Positions 1 to 13,935 of a DNA stretch of 64,000 nt are shown here, one piece after another (position 1 is the first letter of the stretch; each line of letters opens with the position of its first letter). The position numbers were made by a program, and so were the translations under genes. Under the pieces are notes generated by a model. It saw only the letters and a list, made by a program, of their open reading frames with translations, made no database searches and was not told the origin of the DNA. Source of the stretch: Larus michahellis (taxonomy: Eukaryota; Chordata; Aves; Charadriiformes; Laridae); the NCBI RefSeq assembly GCF_964199755.1, contig NC_133901.1:44857418-44921417 (forward strand), read 5' to 3'.

Positions 1-243
1 TGTCTAACTGCTATTCAGATTGTTTTTCTTATGTGCCTGCAAGTTGTCCACTGAAGTACGACAGTGATTACCTAAAATGCACAAGATTTTTCCTGATTTG
101 CTTTCGGTTCTGTTGACCTCATTTTGCTGGGTGCCAACAGAAATTCTTGATGGTAATAGCAGTAGACAAGAGATTGCAAGAATTCTCTATGGAAGGTCTC
201 AGGGCAGCATGAAATCAGATACACAGGACTCCCAGAGAACTGA

Positions 244-263
244 TTAAGGGTCTTGACCCTTAA
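244..263. repeat. Perfect palindrome, 9-bp arms
   Basis: TTAAGGGTC and GACCCTTAA are separated by TT only. Confidence 0.95.
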
Positions 264-348
264 CCATGGGTATTAGAGCCACACGAAATAGAGAAAAATA
301 GCTCGATTACGCCACTCAAGTTCTAGTCACAGCAGAAGCAGCATGAAA

Positions 349-362
349 CTCTCTCTCTCTCT
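349..362. repeat. (CT)7 microsatellite
   Basis: Seven perfect CT dinucleotides. Confidence 0.9.
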
Positions 363-3300
363 ATAGGGCAACTGTGCCACTGTAGTTTACACTTTGTAAT
401 AGTTGCTTGTAAGCTTGTGCTCCAAGAATATAGGAATGCAAATACCCAGGTTCTATAACAAGTATCAACAACTGCATGGCACTAGGAACTCCCTGGGACA
501 TTTACACTCATAATGACTTCAGAATATAAGAAAAATATGCTGAGCTCCTTAAGGTATCCTTCTAAGTAATGTACAGTTTCATTCCAGTGCTGTAATGTCA
601 TCTGAGCCAGCATAATTTACTTCTTTTCAGTAGATTCATGGTGCATCACTACAATTTCCCAACTCACTAACCAAAAAATTAACCAAAGGGCTCTTGAATG
701 TTATTAGTCTACAGGTATCATTCTGAATGATTACTCATTCGGCTCATACTGAATGAATGTTTAGCAAGGTGTAAGTAAGAAATTCTAATCTAGTTAGACT
801 AACCTAAAGCATGGATCTCCTGTTTTTACATTACTGCTGGGACTGTTGTCCATTTCCTTTCTGTATTAACTACTAACACCATTTTCCAGGTTGAACATTC
901 TCCCCTAGTTGATTTTATGAATAAGAGACCCTAGGTTTTTTTGGAAGCTTAGATAATGTACCTTCCTCTTATAGAATAATAGAGATTTCAAACCGAGAAC
1001 AAACAGAACTACTAATTCCACTTGCATGTCTCCAACACACGCCACGGTTGTCACCGCAGATTATACATATTTACATACATGCTGCACAAGTATGTGTCTG
1101 TATAAACCTAGAAATAAAAAAGAAAGTGAGGGTGGTATAGTCTAAACTCTAAATGGTGGCAACACAGAAAATCTTGGTGTTCCATCAAAACAGTAGGGAT
1201 TAGAGAGTTTAGCTAAACATACTCAATGTGGTCCTCTCTGTCATGATGCTATTCCTTTTTAGGCTACTATTTTTGTTTTTAAACAATTCAAAACTACAGC
1301 AAGAGGAAAAAAATTACTTTGCAATCATGGAAAATTTGTATACAATTTGCTACAAGATAGAAACTTTGGTATACCTTTTTTGGAACCCCTCCTTTTTCTT
1401 GTTCGTCCCATATACTTAGAAAAGTCATTTTTTTATCCTTTTCATAAAAAAAAAAAAACCCAAGGTTTTTGTTGGAAATATATCAAATATATGTATCAAA
1501 TAACCGCAAGAAGGCACGGCACTAATATCCACTTAGGGATGGTTAGATTCATAGTTATGAAAAAGAAGTGAATAAGTAAAAAAGTTCTTAATAGTAACAG
1601 CAATTACAACAATAGCATGAAGAATTTTTGAAGTCCTTTTACAGTCCTAGGCCATCAAATCAGCCTCTAAAATGCACGGATAGCAAATCACTGAAATTAA
1701 TGGAAGGACTTTTGAGACTTTGGTCGATTCAGACATAGATATTACAGAAAAAACAGCACCAGACCTTTTTGGCTCTCATTCTCCATGTCGTTATGATGAA
1801 GAAGAAATAAGTCATGCTATAAAATCATAGTCATGAGGTTTCTACTAGGAGATATAAAGAATGCATATAACAAGGCTTTCTGTCCCACATCTCCAGCATG
1901 AAAAAGGTCCTCTAGTGAACACCTCAAAATTAATCATCATATTGATCTACCATGCCTAAAGTCATGTTAATGTTCCAGAGTGCAGTAGCTTTTGACTTAA
2001 CCTAAAAATTGAGCATATGTGACATGTAACTTTTGATGTTACTAAAAAAAAAAAAAAAAGTTTTGTCTTCAATGCAACTATGGTCTTGCATCAATCCATG
2101 CAAATCTTAGCAGAAATACATTCAGTTTTATAAGAAACTTTAATTTCAAGGCCTAATGAACATGATGAAGTCTTAGGCAATAAAACATATCACAGCTTGA
2201 ATGTGTCGCCCTTTCAACATATAAAAAGACATTTGCTTCTCAGCTATCAGAAACATGAGCACCCATGGCCTAGAAGAACTAGTTATTGTAGCTGTAGCCA
2301 TTTACTCTATTAAAGAATTTCTGAAATGTTGCAAAGACTTTTCTCAAAGTTAACAGTGCGATGAAAGACCACATATTGGGAGAGCAGAATCAATTTTGGA
2401 ATTCTGGAGTTAAAAAACATAGGCTTGGAAAAAAGTATTAAATCCTCAAAGCTTTCTCTGCTTAGTATTAAAAGCAGAAATGGAGCCTTTGATGTAGAAA
2501 TCGGTATTTACAATTAAAGTAGGAGGCTATTATTATCTTGCTTTCCTTTCTTAATTCAATCCTTTTGACTGAGCATTCTGAAAGAAAAATAACAACATAT
2601 TATATCTGAACTACTAGTGAAAGGCACGATTATTCACTTTTAAGTTTGCTTTAATTGCTGCTTAATGTTCATTAGTTATTTTCATGTTTAAAAGGCTTTT
2701 TCTCCCCCATAATGCTAAAGCTTAATTCCCTGATAAACTATAGCCCCCAAAAAGGAAACCTGGCTTGCCAATTTTATTTATCTTACTGTCCATGCTTCTG
2801 TTGGTACAAGTCCATGAGAGAAATCCTCAGCCGGTGTACACTGATACGATTCAACTGATTCTACATAAGCTGGGCAACTTGCACTAGAGGTCTGATATTT
2901 CATTATGAGACTTTGCAAAACTCTATTCTGTTGTGAGATTCCAACTGAGTTCTCAGTTTGGAATGGAGTATTGGCTACTTCTAGGTGCCTTGCTCGAAGC
3001 TGTGTATCGATCGCCTAATTAGTCATTCAGATTAAAAACTGGATTTGTTTTGAAGTAGAGTCTTTTGTCTAACCTTGTAGCAGTCAGCCTCCCACAAATA
3101 TTCTCACTGAAAGTAAGGCAGCACTCAGAAATACCTCAGAAAAAAAAAAAATACTTTGACAAAGGTCTGCTCCATTCCCTTGCAACTGATACATTTCACC
3201 TGCAACAGTCAAGCCACAGGGCTCTTGTCAGAGCTTCTTAAGGGCATACTTTCTTACCATTCTGACATAATACTAACTAGTGTTATTCATAATTTCAGCA

Positions 3301-4800
3301 CACGTAAAAAAATCTCCTATATTCAACTGGTCTTTGAGTTGACCTGTGTTAGAACATGAAAGCATCAGGAACGGTGCTTTGAGATGGTAATCCTGGCTGA
3401 ATGGTGTCAATCTACTGTAGTGCTTCTTTGAGGTCTTATGCAAGACCCCTATTTGTAATTGCCCTTGCGTGGAATTCAGAGATATGCTTTATATATCAAC
3501 ATCATACACTTAACAGCTTTCCCCGACCACCCCATAGGACTTAGAAGTACTCCGAATCGTTCGCACCAAATAATTGCGGCAGGCTAAAATATACTGAACA
3601 TTTTCTTATGCCTTTGCTCTCTCTTTATTTGCTTGCACATATCCAGTGACAATGGCTGGGCTCTAACAATGCAGGCATTCTTGTTTCAATTCTTCAATAA
3701 ATACAAGCAAATAAGCACCCATGCAACAATCTTGATGCTTTGTTAATTTAAAATAAAAATTACAGAGCAAAGTTAGCTTTTGCAACTTTCTTAACTCATG
3801 CTTTATTATTTTTATATAATTTCCCACCATCTCATTAAATTGAGGACTTTCTGTAACATGTTTTTCACTAAAAACTATAATCACACTAATTTAAATGCAT
3901 GGTATCTAACAAAAATACAGACACTCCTGCGACCCTTCCTCTTCCCTCTCCAGATTATGGAAAAGGCAAATAGTTGGTTGATGGGGGGGTTGTGGGGTGT
4001 GTTTACAGTTCCAAATTAGTTTATACAAACTCTACCAACTGTTTTAGTTTTGCTTAATAGTAAAATTCCTTCTATTACTGTAATTAGATAATTCAGGCTG
4101 GGACTATGGCTTTCCTATGCTAACAGTTCTCAATATTTTCTGCATCCTCTTATCCTGAGAAGGAGTTCTGGCTATCTTGTAGCCACAGTCATAGCTCACC
4201 TTTTCCTGAGATACTTCATTTCCTTCATAAGTTTCAGATGTCGAAAAGAAGAAAATAATTATTCAATGTTCTGTACCTTGCACGTTCACTTACATCTTTG
4301 TATAATGTGGAACCTTAGCAAGTAACTCATCCACTTTACAGGGTACAAGTAAATTTCCATCTCTAATAACATTTCTTTAAGTATATTTTTAAAAATAACA
4401 ATATTGTGAGATAGTTTTTGAAAATGCTATATTGTCCTATGGGCTTTATCCTGCGTTTTATGAAGTCAGTTCTTTCACATAAAGATTTCTGGGAGTGCCT
4501 GAATATATGCATGCCTATCTAGCTAGTGACAGCTAGGAAATGCAATGGGCCTGCAAAGTGAATAAAATTACAGCTGGAAGGAGGTCCCCCAGAAACACAG
4601 GTGTATACACTTGTGCCTCAAGATCAGAAATTGATCCTGCTTTCTAGGGAAAAGTATGACTGATATTGCAAAAGCAGAAGGGAAAAAAAAAAGCCTATTT
4701 TTAAAAGAGTAAAGGTTTACCTGAGAATCAGAGATCACCCAGCCTTATCTGATACCTAGGAAGATTCTAGAAGAATTGCTAAGCATTCTGAGGATAGATA

Positions 4801-4879
4801 TAAGTAAATAAGATACCCACCTCCATGACGTACAGTCTTAAGTAAATAAGATACCCACCTCCATGACGTACAGTCTTAA
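4801..4879. repeat. 38-bp perfect tandem duplication
   Basis: Two identical 38-bp units lie head to tail (4801-4838 and 4839-4876), followed by the first three bases of a third. Each unit contains AAGATACCCACCTCCATGAC and a TGACGTAC motif (CRE-like half site TGACG at 4826-4830 and 4864-4868). The lack of any difference between the units points to a recent duplication. Confidence 0.95.
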
Positions 4880-7800
4880 AAAAAAGTCTTACTAGAGCAA
4901 TGGAATTTCCTTCTAGCTAGCTTAATGAAGCAATTGGTGTGCCACATCTCAGCTTTAGTGAAGTATTCATCACTGTAACATTATAATAAACTGGAAATAT
5001 TTGCAGAATGGCAAGCAAAATAATAATAATCTCAAAAACTAATAGTTTATGACTCATTATCACAGTAAGAGACTTTACGTGAGGTCTTTCAGAGGTCCAT
5101 CCTGATATGTTTGTTGTTTTTTTTTTTTTTAAACTACTCAAGCCATAATATCAGTAAATCATTTGAGTAACGACATAAACACACAAAATCCATACATGGC
5201 ATCGTACTTGGGGAATTTACAAGCATTTTGGATGGATGATCAGAATTTGAAATGCCCCTGATTAAGTCAGAAAAATGGTTTAAGGTTGGTAAAACAAATC
5301 CAGATAGGAACAGTGCAAAGCACTGCCCATAGTAAGGTGAAACGAAGAGCATAAATACAAAGAAGGGAAATGAACAATCATATTATGTCAGGGAAGAATC
5401 TGGTTTTAAGATTAAACCTGAATAAGCGTCAACCATATGGGGCACTTATTCTGAACTGTACTAACAGGAAGTGTAAGTCTGAAATGGTGCAAATTGCTCT
5501 GTTTTTCATCGACCTGGTGAGAGCTCAGTTAGAACATTGACTGCAGTTCACCCAGTCTGCTTAAGGCAGAAAAAAGCAAATTACCAAGTCCTGAAGAGAA
5601 CATCAAGAGTAATAACAGGTTTTAAAAATGTGACCTAAAAGGAAAAGCTGCAGGAATTCAGTAGGGTTAGTCTAGAGAAGAGAAATCTTACAGGTAACTT
5701 GACAACAGTTCTTTAATGTGAAGGTTGGTAAAAATGCTATAGTGATAAATTGTTCGCCAATCTCACTGGCAGAAGCAAAAAGAGAAAGAAACTTTGGTTG
5801 CAGCAGAAATTTCAGATAGATATTGGAAAAAATTTTCTAATTCAGAGTGTTTCTATGTTTATCATTAGAGTGGACAGGGAAGTACTGTCACTGCTTAGAC
5901 AATGAAGGACATAACATCTGTCATAAATCCTATCTCACTGAAAGGAGATGAGCCAAAAAAAAGGTCTCTTTCTAATGTTACATTTCTAAGATTTGTATGC
6001 ATCCTTTCACTAAAAGACACAAAACTAAATACTGAAAAATATTGTACAATAGTAGTATTTGGAGTTTTGCAGTCAACATGAAAGCAGCTGTTTCTCCATT
6101 TTAACATAACTAAAAGCCCAGATGGCCCACGAAGTGCTTAAATTGTATTGATCATGACCTGCTCTGCATACAGGCTACATTCTTCTGCACATTTAAACTA
6201 TGAGTACTGTACACATTTATGTAGCTTTACAGTGAGAAGGAGAGGTAATAATGATCTCCTGATCACATGAGGAATCACGTTCATCACCCTCCATTGCCAA
6301 TCATCCTCCAATTAGTCCCTTGAATAACTTGATGGGCCCAGCTTTTCTCAGTTAGGAATCTCTTGCTCGAGTTGTAGGAGAAAGTAAGTCAGGACAACAT
6401 ACCAAAAACAAACAAACAAAAAAATTGCCACACAAGCAACAAATCTATTTCTAATGTCTTCATCCAGAGTTGACAGCACAGCCAGAAGGCTACAAGGTAC
6501 ATTAGGAAGATGAGTTTATTAGAAAAATTCCGTTTCTCTGAATACAGAAGTAAAGAAAAGGAAGGGAGAAAGAGGGAAAAAAGCTTTTATCCAAGACAGT
6601 CAAAAGCCTGGTAATTACTAAAGCAGAAACCTGATGTAGGAGACTGAAATTCAAGTTTTTGCTTTCAGCTAGCTCTCAATGGTCTTCATGGAGTTGACTA
6701 TTTTCAATAGTTACCACAATTGTGAAACTCGGGGTAATCTTCTCTCACATTTTTAATGAAAATTTCAACTACTTAAATGAATTAGAGATACCAAAAGAAA
6801 AATTGTATTTTTGTCCATCGTATTGTTCAGGAAAAAAAAAATAGGTTTCCTAATGACACTTACCTGGAGACCTTGAAAGCTTACACAGTTGAAAGGACAA
6901 CTCTTCGCAGCAATAATGGAGCAGTAGCAACAAATCATGAAAAAGGGACAAGAACTTTAGCCTGAGACCTAGATGAATTACTGCTTAGAGACTTGCTAGC
7001 AGGGATTGATTTTCTTTCTACTTCCTTTCAGTCTGTGAGGCTTTTTACCTTGCGCTGAAGTTTCCCATACATTCTCATCAAAGGAGAGAGAGAGAATAAA
7101 GAGAGGTCCTAAATTTGCATCAGCCAATGAAGATGCCAATGGACTAGTGAGGCAAAATGGCCCTCATCATCCCTCTCACCTGAGTACTAGGGCTCTTGCA
7201 GCTGTTATCCTCTAATTGCTCCACATCCACTTGAGGGTGAGTCAGCCAAAAGGGCTGAAAAGCATTCCTCTCCTTTGTTGGCAAATACATTTCTGTTGCT
7301 GCACAAACAGCCTCTTCTCTACACATCACTGGATCAGGAGCAGCATTTACAGTTTTGGCAACACACCTCCGTATCTTCTGAAAAAGATGGTAGTGGGCCA
7401 GACAGGAGCTAGACGTGCTCTTGATTAGGCTGGCTTACAGCATTGCATCCATGTACTATATTTAACATAGGTAAAAAGTATCCATCAAAATGGAGAACGT
7501 CACTTGAGCATTCTTGTTGATAACCATATTCTGGACCCTTAATTTCCCTTAGAAGCTCTAATCAAGAACTGTTGAGAAGCATTTTATCAAATAACAAGGA
7601 AAGAAAGATTGTTCAAAAATGACTAATGATTTTGGATGCCTCAATTTTTCGCCTGAGTTCCTTTGAAAGGATTTGTTCTGCAAAGCGCTAGCAAATATAA
7701 AACCTTACAAAATGTCTCTAATGAACAAAACAAGACAATGCAAAACTACTCATCACATTTGAAAAGTTGGGCTGTAGTATGTTCCCAACCAAGACTGTGC

Positions 7801-10800
7801 TTGAAATATACACTGAGATACAAATATATGAAGTGCTGCAGAGTGCTGTCTGCCAAGATGATCAGCCCTGTCTGTTATATTTCTTGGAAGAGCATATAAT
7901 CATCCTAGTTCATAAATGGCTACTGTTTCTACAGAACAAGTCCATTTTTGTCTTGTTCTCTGGCTTTAATTTCAAAGGCAGAACACCACATGCAAACCAA
8001 AGTACCAAGTACTATTAAAATATTTATTTTAAAAGAATGTGCTGTCTGCTTGTCTTCCAAATAGAAGGGTGATGAGAAAGTCAATTCACTGACATTTCAG
8101 TACTCAGGCCTTTTGCAGTGACAATGACACACCAGCTGAGGAAGACTTTATGCCTCTTCCAATTTTAGTGTGATCTGAAACATTTTAAGTTGGTTGTGTC
8201 TTCCAAATCCTGAGTTTAATTGTGAATGTCCAGACAAAACCAGAATGCAACCTACTTAACTCCATGCCTGTCAAAACTACTCTCATTACATATTTATGAT
8301 GAGTTATATACCCTTGTCAAATCTTGGCAGAATATTGCAGCAAGGGTTCCCTATCTTATAAGAAGAAAGGCTCTATTCCAATACATATATTTCACAAAAC
8401 TCGAAGATCTCCTATTATACCAAGAACAAATGGAAAGAAAAATTGATCTGGCAGCCTGGGTCAGTAAAATACTGTTTTAAAAGATGTGTCAAATAGCCAA
8501 AGTACTGGGATTGTGTGAGCAGGACAATCTCAATTCAGCAGGCTTGTCCAAGTGACTAAGCCTCTTGAACATTTGAATAAATACTATCATACACAAAAAT
8601 GTTTTTTAGAAGAAGGCTAAAACTTACAAGAAATAAGGTAGCAGAGAGTTGAGAATAATTATCACTGTTGAATTATGCAAGTTGAACAAAATCAAGTAGC
8701 ATGTTGATGTACTTTAAAAAAAGGAAGAGAAAGTAAAATGGAACAACTCTGGCAAGATCTCTTTGCCCTTTCTTCAACTTTGGCCCATCAGGAGTTTCCT
8801 GACTCCAGCGTTGCAAGTGATAGATGATCATCAAGTTGAGCACCAAAAATAATGAGGTAGGCTTAACGATTTGCACAGTGTAAGAGCTGAGTTAATATAT
8901 ACTCACTCAGTGCAGGGTTTATTAGTTTGACACAGCACTGTGCTCACCAATTTCAGATCTCTGAGCACAGGAAGAACGTCTCCTGGAGGAGACTCCAGCA
9001 TTGACGTCTCCTTGCAGCAGGAATATGCAAAGCAAAAGAGTTCGCTCATATCTGTGTGAATGAGACTATTTAGACTATATTCTTATTTTCAGATTCTGTA
9101 CATTAGGCTCAAAAGGAAAGAAGTTAGATAAGCTGAACTTCTGAGGAAGTCAGTCTTTCAAAGGCCTTCTCTTTACATCAGTTTTAATGAGGTTTTAATT
9201 ACCCTTCTATTCCTTGGGCAGTGCATATCTTTTCACAAACTCGATGTTCCATTTGTGCAACATTAAAAAAACCCTCTTAGCAAAGCAAACATTTTGTATT
9301 TAATTATTTAGTGTTTGGCTTGAAGTTCTTCCATCATTAACTTATTGCTGTGGTGGACCCTCACAGCAATGCAGCCCATCACATAGCAAATGCTCTTTTC
9401 AATTCTGTCTCCAGCCCACGTCCAACTGCCTTGTTCTACAGGTTGTGGAAACACTATTTTCATGGCAAGACACCATTACAGTTTTCCCAGTATACCAACT
9501 CCCCCTGCACAGCCACTCAGGAGCTTCAAAACAGTACTTAAGACTTGTGTTGGCTGTGTGCTGGTCTTCTGAATAGGGCTGAATTTTTCTCTGGTAGGAC
9601 AAGAGGATTAGACAATGTCAAGGGAAGAAAATCATCTAAACCCCTATGCAGGGGATGAACTGAAGGTGAGGATTATGTTCTTTAGAGTCATAATACCCAA
9701 GGCGTAGACTATGGAAACAACTTGATGTGCATTTACTTGCTTTTACCTTAGAGGGGCTTTTGTGATGATCACCAAACCTTACAGACCCATTTTTACATTT
9801 TAAAGCTCTGCTTTCTGCATCCTAAAGTGTGTCTAGATTATCCTCTGGAGCTTGCATGATCTCTCTCCCTTTTGCATGGAGTTATTCAAGTAAATTCAGA
9901 CCTAGCTATTTCCAACTCTGCTCAAGCGTTAAATGAGGCATACCACTGCAGTAGCCTAATCCGTACTTCTAGCAGAGTGTGCTGTGAGATTCAACTATGC
10001 CATCCACTAATGGTCAACACTGCTGACTGCTAAAATTATCAACCACGATTGGCAGTTTAGAAGTAAAAAGAAGCTGGAGAAAGAATTACAAAATACTTTC
10101 AGGAACCACAAGTTTGACAAAGTTATGCAGGTAGTCATGGCTTTAGTGAAGTCAACCAGAGGTCTACAAACTTTTGTCATGAGCATGTCTGAGTAATATG
10201 TTATAAAAAAGAACTTACATGTTTGAAAGTTAGCTACTATGCATGAATCTGATTTTAAAATGGTTTGGTACTTGAAAATGGCTTTGATACACATTTGCGG
10301 CACTGTTTTACTCAGACTGGACCATTTCTGGAAGTCAAATCTAGTCAATTTTGATTAAAAAAATTGAGAGCTTTTACCTTTCAAAAGCACCTCTATCTGA
10401 AGATGTAGTACTGTATGTTACTGAAATAATTTTTACTTGTAAGCAACAATATGTAAGGTGTAACAGATGCATTTTACAAGATAATTTTCACTGTTATTCT
10501 TTTGGCTAAAATTTTACAGATCCACATCTCCTGGTAAACTTATTTTTTTTATGAGTTCTATTTTACAAGCTGTCCTAATACTTCACATATGATTGGCTAG
10601 CAGCTTGCAACCAGATACCTAGACTTGCCCTTGTGAGTCATTTATTCAAGGACAGCTCAGTTCAGGCTGATGCCTTATAGAAGTTAACGTAAAATGAGCT
10701 GTCTTACATTAATGGGATTCCCAGTAAACAGTTACCTAATCACCAGTCAGAAACCTCAGCAGGTAAGTCAAAAGCTTAGAGCCAAATTCATCCTCCCAGT

Positions 10801-12388
10801 CTTAAAATCTGCAGAACCAAGTTGAACTGTACAGTAACGTAGTGCTGAAAGCCCAGCACTACAGTTAAACAACCTTGCACTCTTCAATCCAACACCAATG
10901 CCTATCACTGTGCTCACACTTTTTGTCTTGAACATCAACACATTTTCTCTGAAGGTATAAAATTTTCATAGTATTTTTTTCCACTGACTTGTTTTCTTTC
11001 TGTGCTTCTCATATGAGTCTAACTCCTCTGCCAATGAGGTCTATAGGAATTTTACAGTTGACCTGCATCGAAGAAATACTAGTTTTAGGCCTATTGAGTT
11101 ACAATTTCCACACAAGTAACTCTAGAGAGGTTTTTTCAGTTCACACAAGATAGAGAGCCTTTAAGAAACACGCGTAAATGAATAAAGTAACTAAACACAA
11201 GTCAGAGACCAAAACCCTCAACACGATTAATTTAGTGACATTCAAACTAGTATTCAGAGCAAAGCAGTTTCATAAACAATAATAGAACCTCATTGCAGAA
11301 AATGAATGGTATCCGAGCACATACTATAGGATTTTATATCTATTACAATGATGAAAGATGGGGAAATAACAACATCTTTAAAAGGTTTAATTTAAAACAC
11401 TATTAAAATCAAAGTCCCTTGTCCAGCAGGAGTTTCTAAAATCTTTACTCGAGTTCATTAGAAATGCAAAAAACCCAAAGATCCCTCTTGCATTAAACAG
11501 TATTTTGCTTGGTGCTGGTGGGATTGCTACAAGATAAAAGGTTTGTGAGGATATGGATTTGAAAGTATTACAAATGACTTTTTACTGAATATCAGTGCCA
11601 TTTTATTGATAATGAGGGATTTGCTGACTATTTACCACTGACATTTTGAGAAGTTGTTCTGTAATCCAAAATGATCTCCTACTGCACAGCATTCATTTTT
11701 AAGCTAGGATCCAGAGGGAAAAAAGTAGGCGTTCTGCACAGCGTGACATTTTGATGTATTCTGAAGAGTTATTAGAGGACTTATCATCCAAAGTAGCAGG
11801 ATAGATTAAAAAATACATAAGGACATTTTCATTAGAGATTGTCTGTTTTCAAAAAGTTCAGATGTTTTTATATGAAACAGAAGAGTTCAGACACTCGTAT
11901 GAAATTGTTTCCTGGAATTCAGATCTTTAGGGTCCATTGGAGCTATTCCTAGAAAGGTCTTCCTTTGAGACTTCCTATTATTTATATATCTTCTTGTATC
12001 AGATGTTTAACAACATGGAAAATTAAGATAAAAGCAGACTTGCATGGATTTCCAGCAGATTTGGATCAGGCAGGCACTAACAGAGCATACTTTTAGCACT
12101 CAGTTCAAAACTAGTAAGAATTGGGAACTCAGGAGCACCTAAGGGGAGACTGGAAGTGGAGGCACCGAGCTTCTCTTAAACCTCAAAAGAGCTCAGGTAT
12201 TGTTACATACACATATAAAACCAGAATAAATTCCGTTTTCCTGAAATTGTTTTATCTTTCTCTACTGTTTTCTACAATTACTTTTCTACAATAACTATTC
12301 TGGCATGGTTGCCAAAGGAATGCTTCAAGCACACTTTAATGGTGCACTCAAGTGACTACTACTTACTAGCAAACACTAGACTGTAAGG

Positions 12389-12418
12389 AAAAAAAAAGGC
12401 AAAAAAAAAAAAAAAAAA
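12389..12418. repeat. A-rich tract
   Basis: A run of nine A, then GGC, then eighteen A. There is no adjacent retroposed gene that would make this a poly(A) tail. Confidence 0.9.
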
Positions 12419-12624
12419 CATGAGGAATCAGTAAGGGGAAGAAATCAGGGAATGTATATCTCTGAAAATAAGCAGAAGATCCTAGACCTGGTAAACTGAG
12501 CAACAAGAAGAATCAAGTAGAAACACTGAACCAGTTCATAGGCTGAGCTGAGCTACAATTAGCAGTTTATTGTTCCCAGAAAACACCATCCATTAGCTCC
12601 TTTTATAGCCTTATAATTACTATT

Positions 12625-12675
12625 AATTCCTACTATGAGGAATTCCTACTACTATCCCCTACTATGAGGGACCCT
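12625..12675. repeat. Short degenerate tandem/dispersed repeat
   Basis: CCTACTATGAGG occurs at 12629-12640 and 12658-12669, and AATTCCTACTA at 12625-12635 and 12641-12651. The pattern suggests local slippage duplications. Confidence 0.75.
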
Positions 12676-13884
12676 CATAATCTGTGTCTAAACAGATTGA
12701 CAAGAACTGTCAGAACTTTCTGTGCCCAAACATAGGCTCCAAATTCATTATTTTGCATCTATAGTGAATCATAATTTTCCCCAATATGATGCACATACAT
12801 TGTACATATAAAGTTAGATAGAATATCTGAGACTTTTCAGTTTGGCCACTTGTATTGTGGTGCCAAAATGTGAATTCTGGAGCCTAGCTCTGGACATGAA
12901 ACTAAGACCTTTTTTATTATTTTTTTTTTAAACATTGTAGAATGTAGTAATATGCATACTCCTTTAGGAAGGAAAGAATACAAGAAAAACAATAAACAAG
13001 ATGTTGATTTCACACCACAAATTCACTGCCTGAAAGGAAAGATCTCCATCAAGGAAGTTAGTAACACTGGTCTACTAGCCTTCCTGAGACTCAGATGCTA
13101 ATATAAATTCATTGGGTAGACATATACCTATTGCAATATTTATTCATTTTCCTGCTGTCAATAGTGACAAATTGTTTCCTTGCATTCTTTGGTTAGAAAG
13201 GGGATGCTTTTTTTTTTTCTTATATACCTCCCAACACCCCAGACACTTTCTCACTAATATCTGTATCTGTTACAGAACTCATAGCAACAGTGTTTTATCA
13301 GACATGCAACAACAGCAGTCACTGTAAAATATCAAGCTTGAAGAAGAAACTCCAGCTGTTTGGGCTAAAACGAAGCTTCAACAAACCCCCTGGTATCCCA
13401 TCGCATAGTTTTTTAAACAAAACAAAAATAACACCAACAATAAAAACACCTCTACAGCTCTATTACATGCATATTAAGAACTTTAATACTGCAAAAATGA
13501 AACATGAGCAAGAATTCCCAGTTGGCTTCTTTAAAACACTTTTCAGCCTCTTTCAGCAGAACTTCATCCCATATTCACACATAACGAATTCCAACATCTC
13601 TGCTGTTATCAAAGATTTAAAAAAAAAAAAAAAGTGTTTGGCAAAATCTTTACTGAAAGGTGAGCTCCAGAAAAGACAAGCCAAAACAAATCTGTGACAA
13701 TACAAGGACAGATCTGAAAATTCATTGGCTGGACCAATAAATTAGTCAACTATGGTCCCCCAGAGGGTGGGGTGACAAGGAAGGAAAAACAAAAAATCCT
13801 AGATGCTGAAAGATTAAAGAACATTGAGCAAACTCCACACAGGTACAGGGGAAGCCAGCCTAAAATTTTAGTACAAACATGATT

Positions 13885-13935
13885 TCCAAAGATCCCCTAA
13901 AACCTCAAATTATTCTATGATTCTACAATTCTTCC
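13885..13935 (+). mobile_element. Possible degraded CR1 LINE 3' tail
   Basis: The stretch GATCCCCTAAAACCTCAAAT followed by TATTCTATGATTCTAC resembles the end of bird CR1 elements (a GGTCC...CCAACCT-type block followed by repeats of ATTCTATG). Only about 50 bp is recognisable and no reverse transcriptase frame is found upstream, so this would be an old, 5'-truncated copy. A chance match cannot be excluded. Confidence 0.45.

Noticed and set aside
3975..4005. G-rich run as a possible G-quadruplex
   Set aside because: Only two or three usable G tracts are present, short of the four needed.
10007..10348. 113-codon open frame on the minus strand
   Set aside because: The translation resembles no family I know, has an odd composition (Phe, Ser and Cys rich), and has no splice or promoter context. 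Length alone is not support in AT-rich DNA.
13290..13697. 135-codon open frame on the plus strand
   Set aside because: It is lysine/serine-rich, includes a poly-Lys stretch from an A run, and has no recognisable motif.
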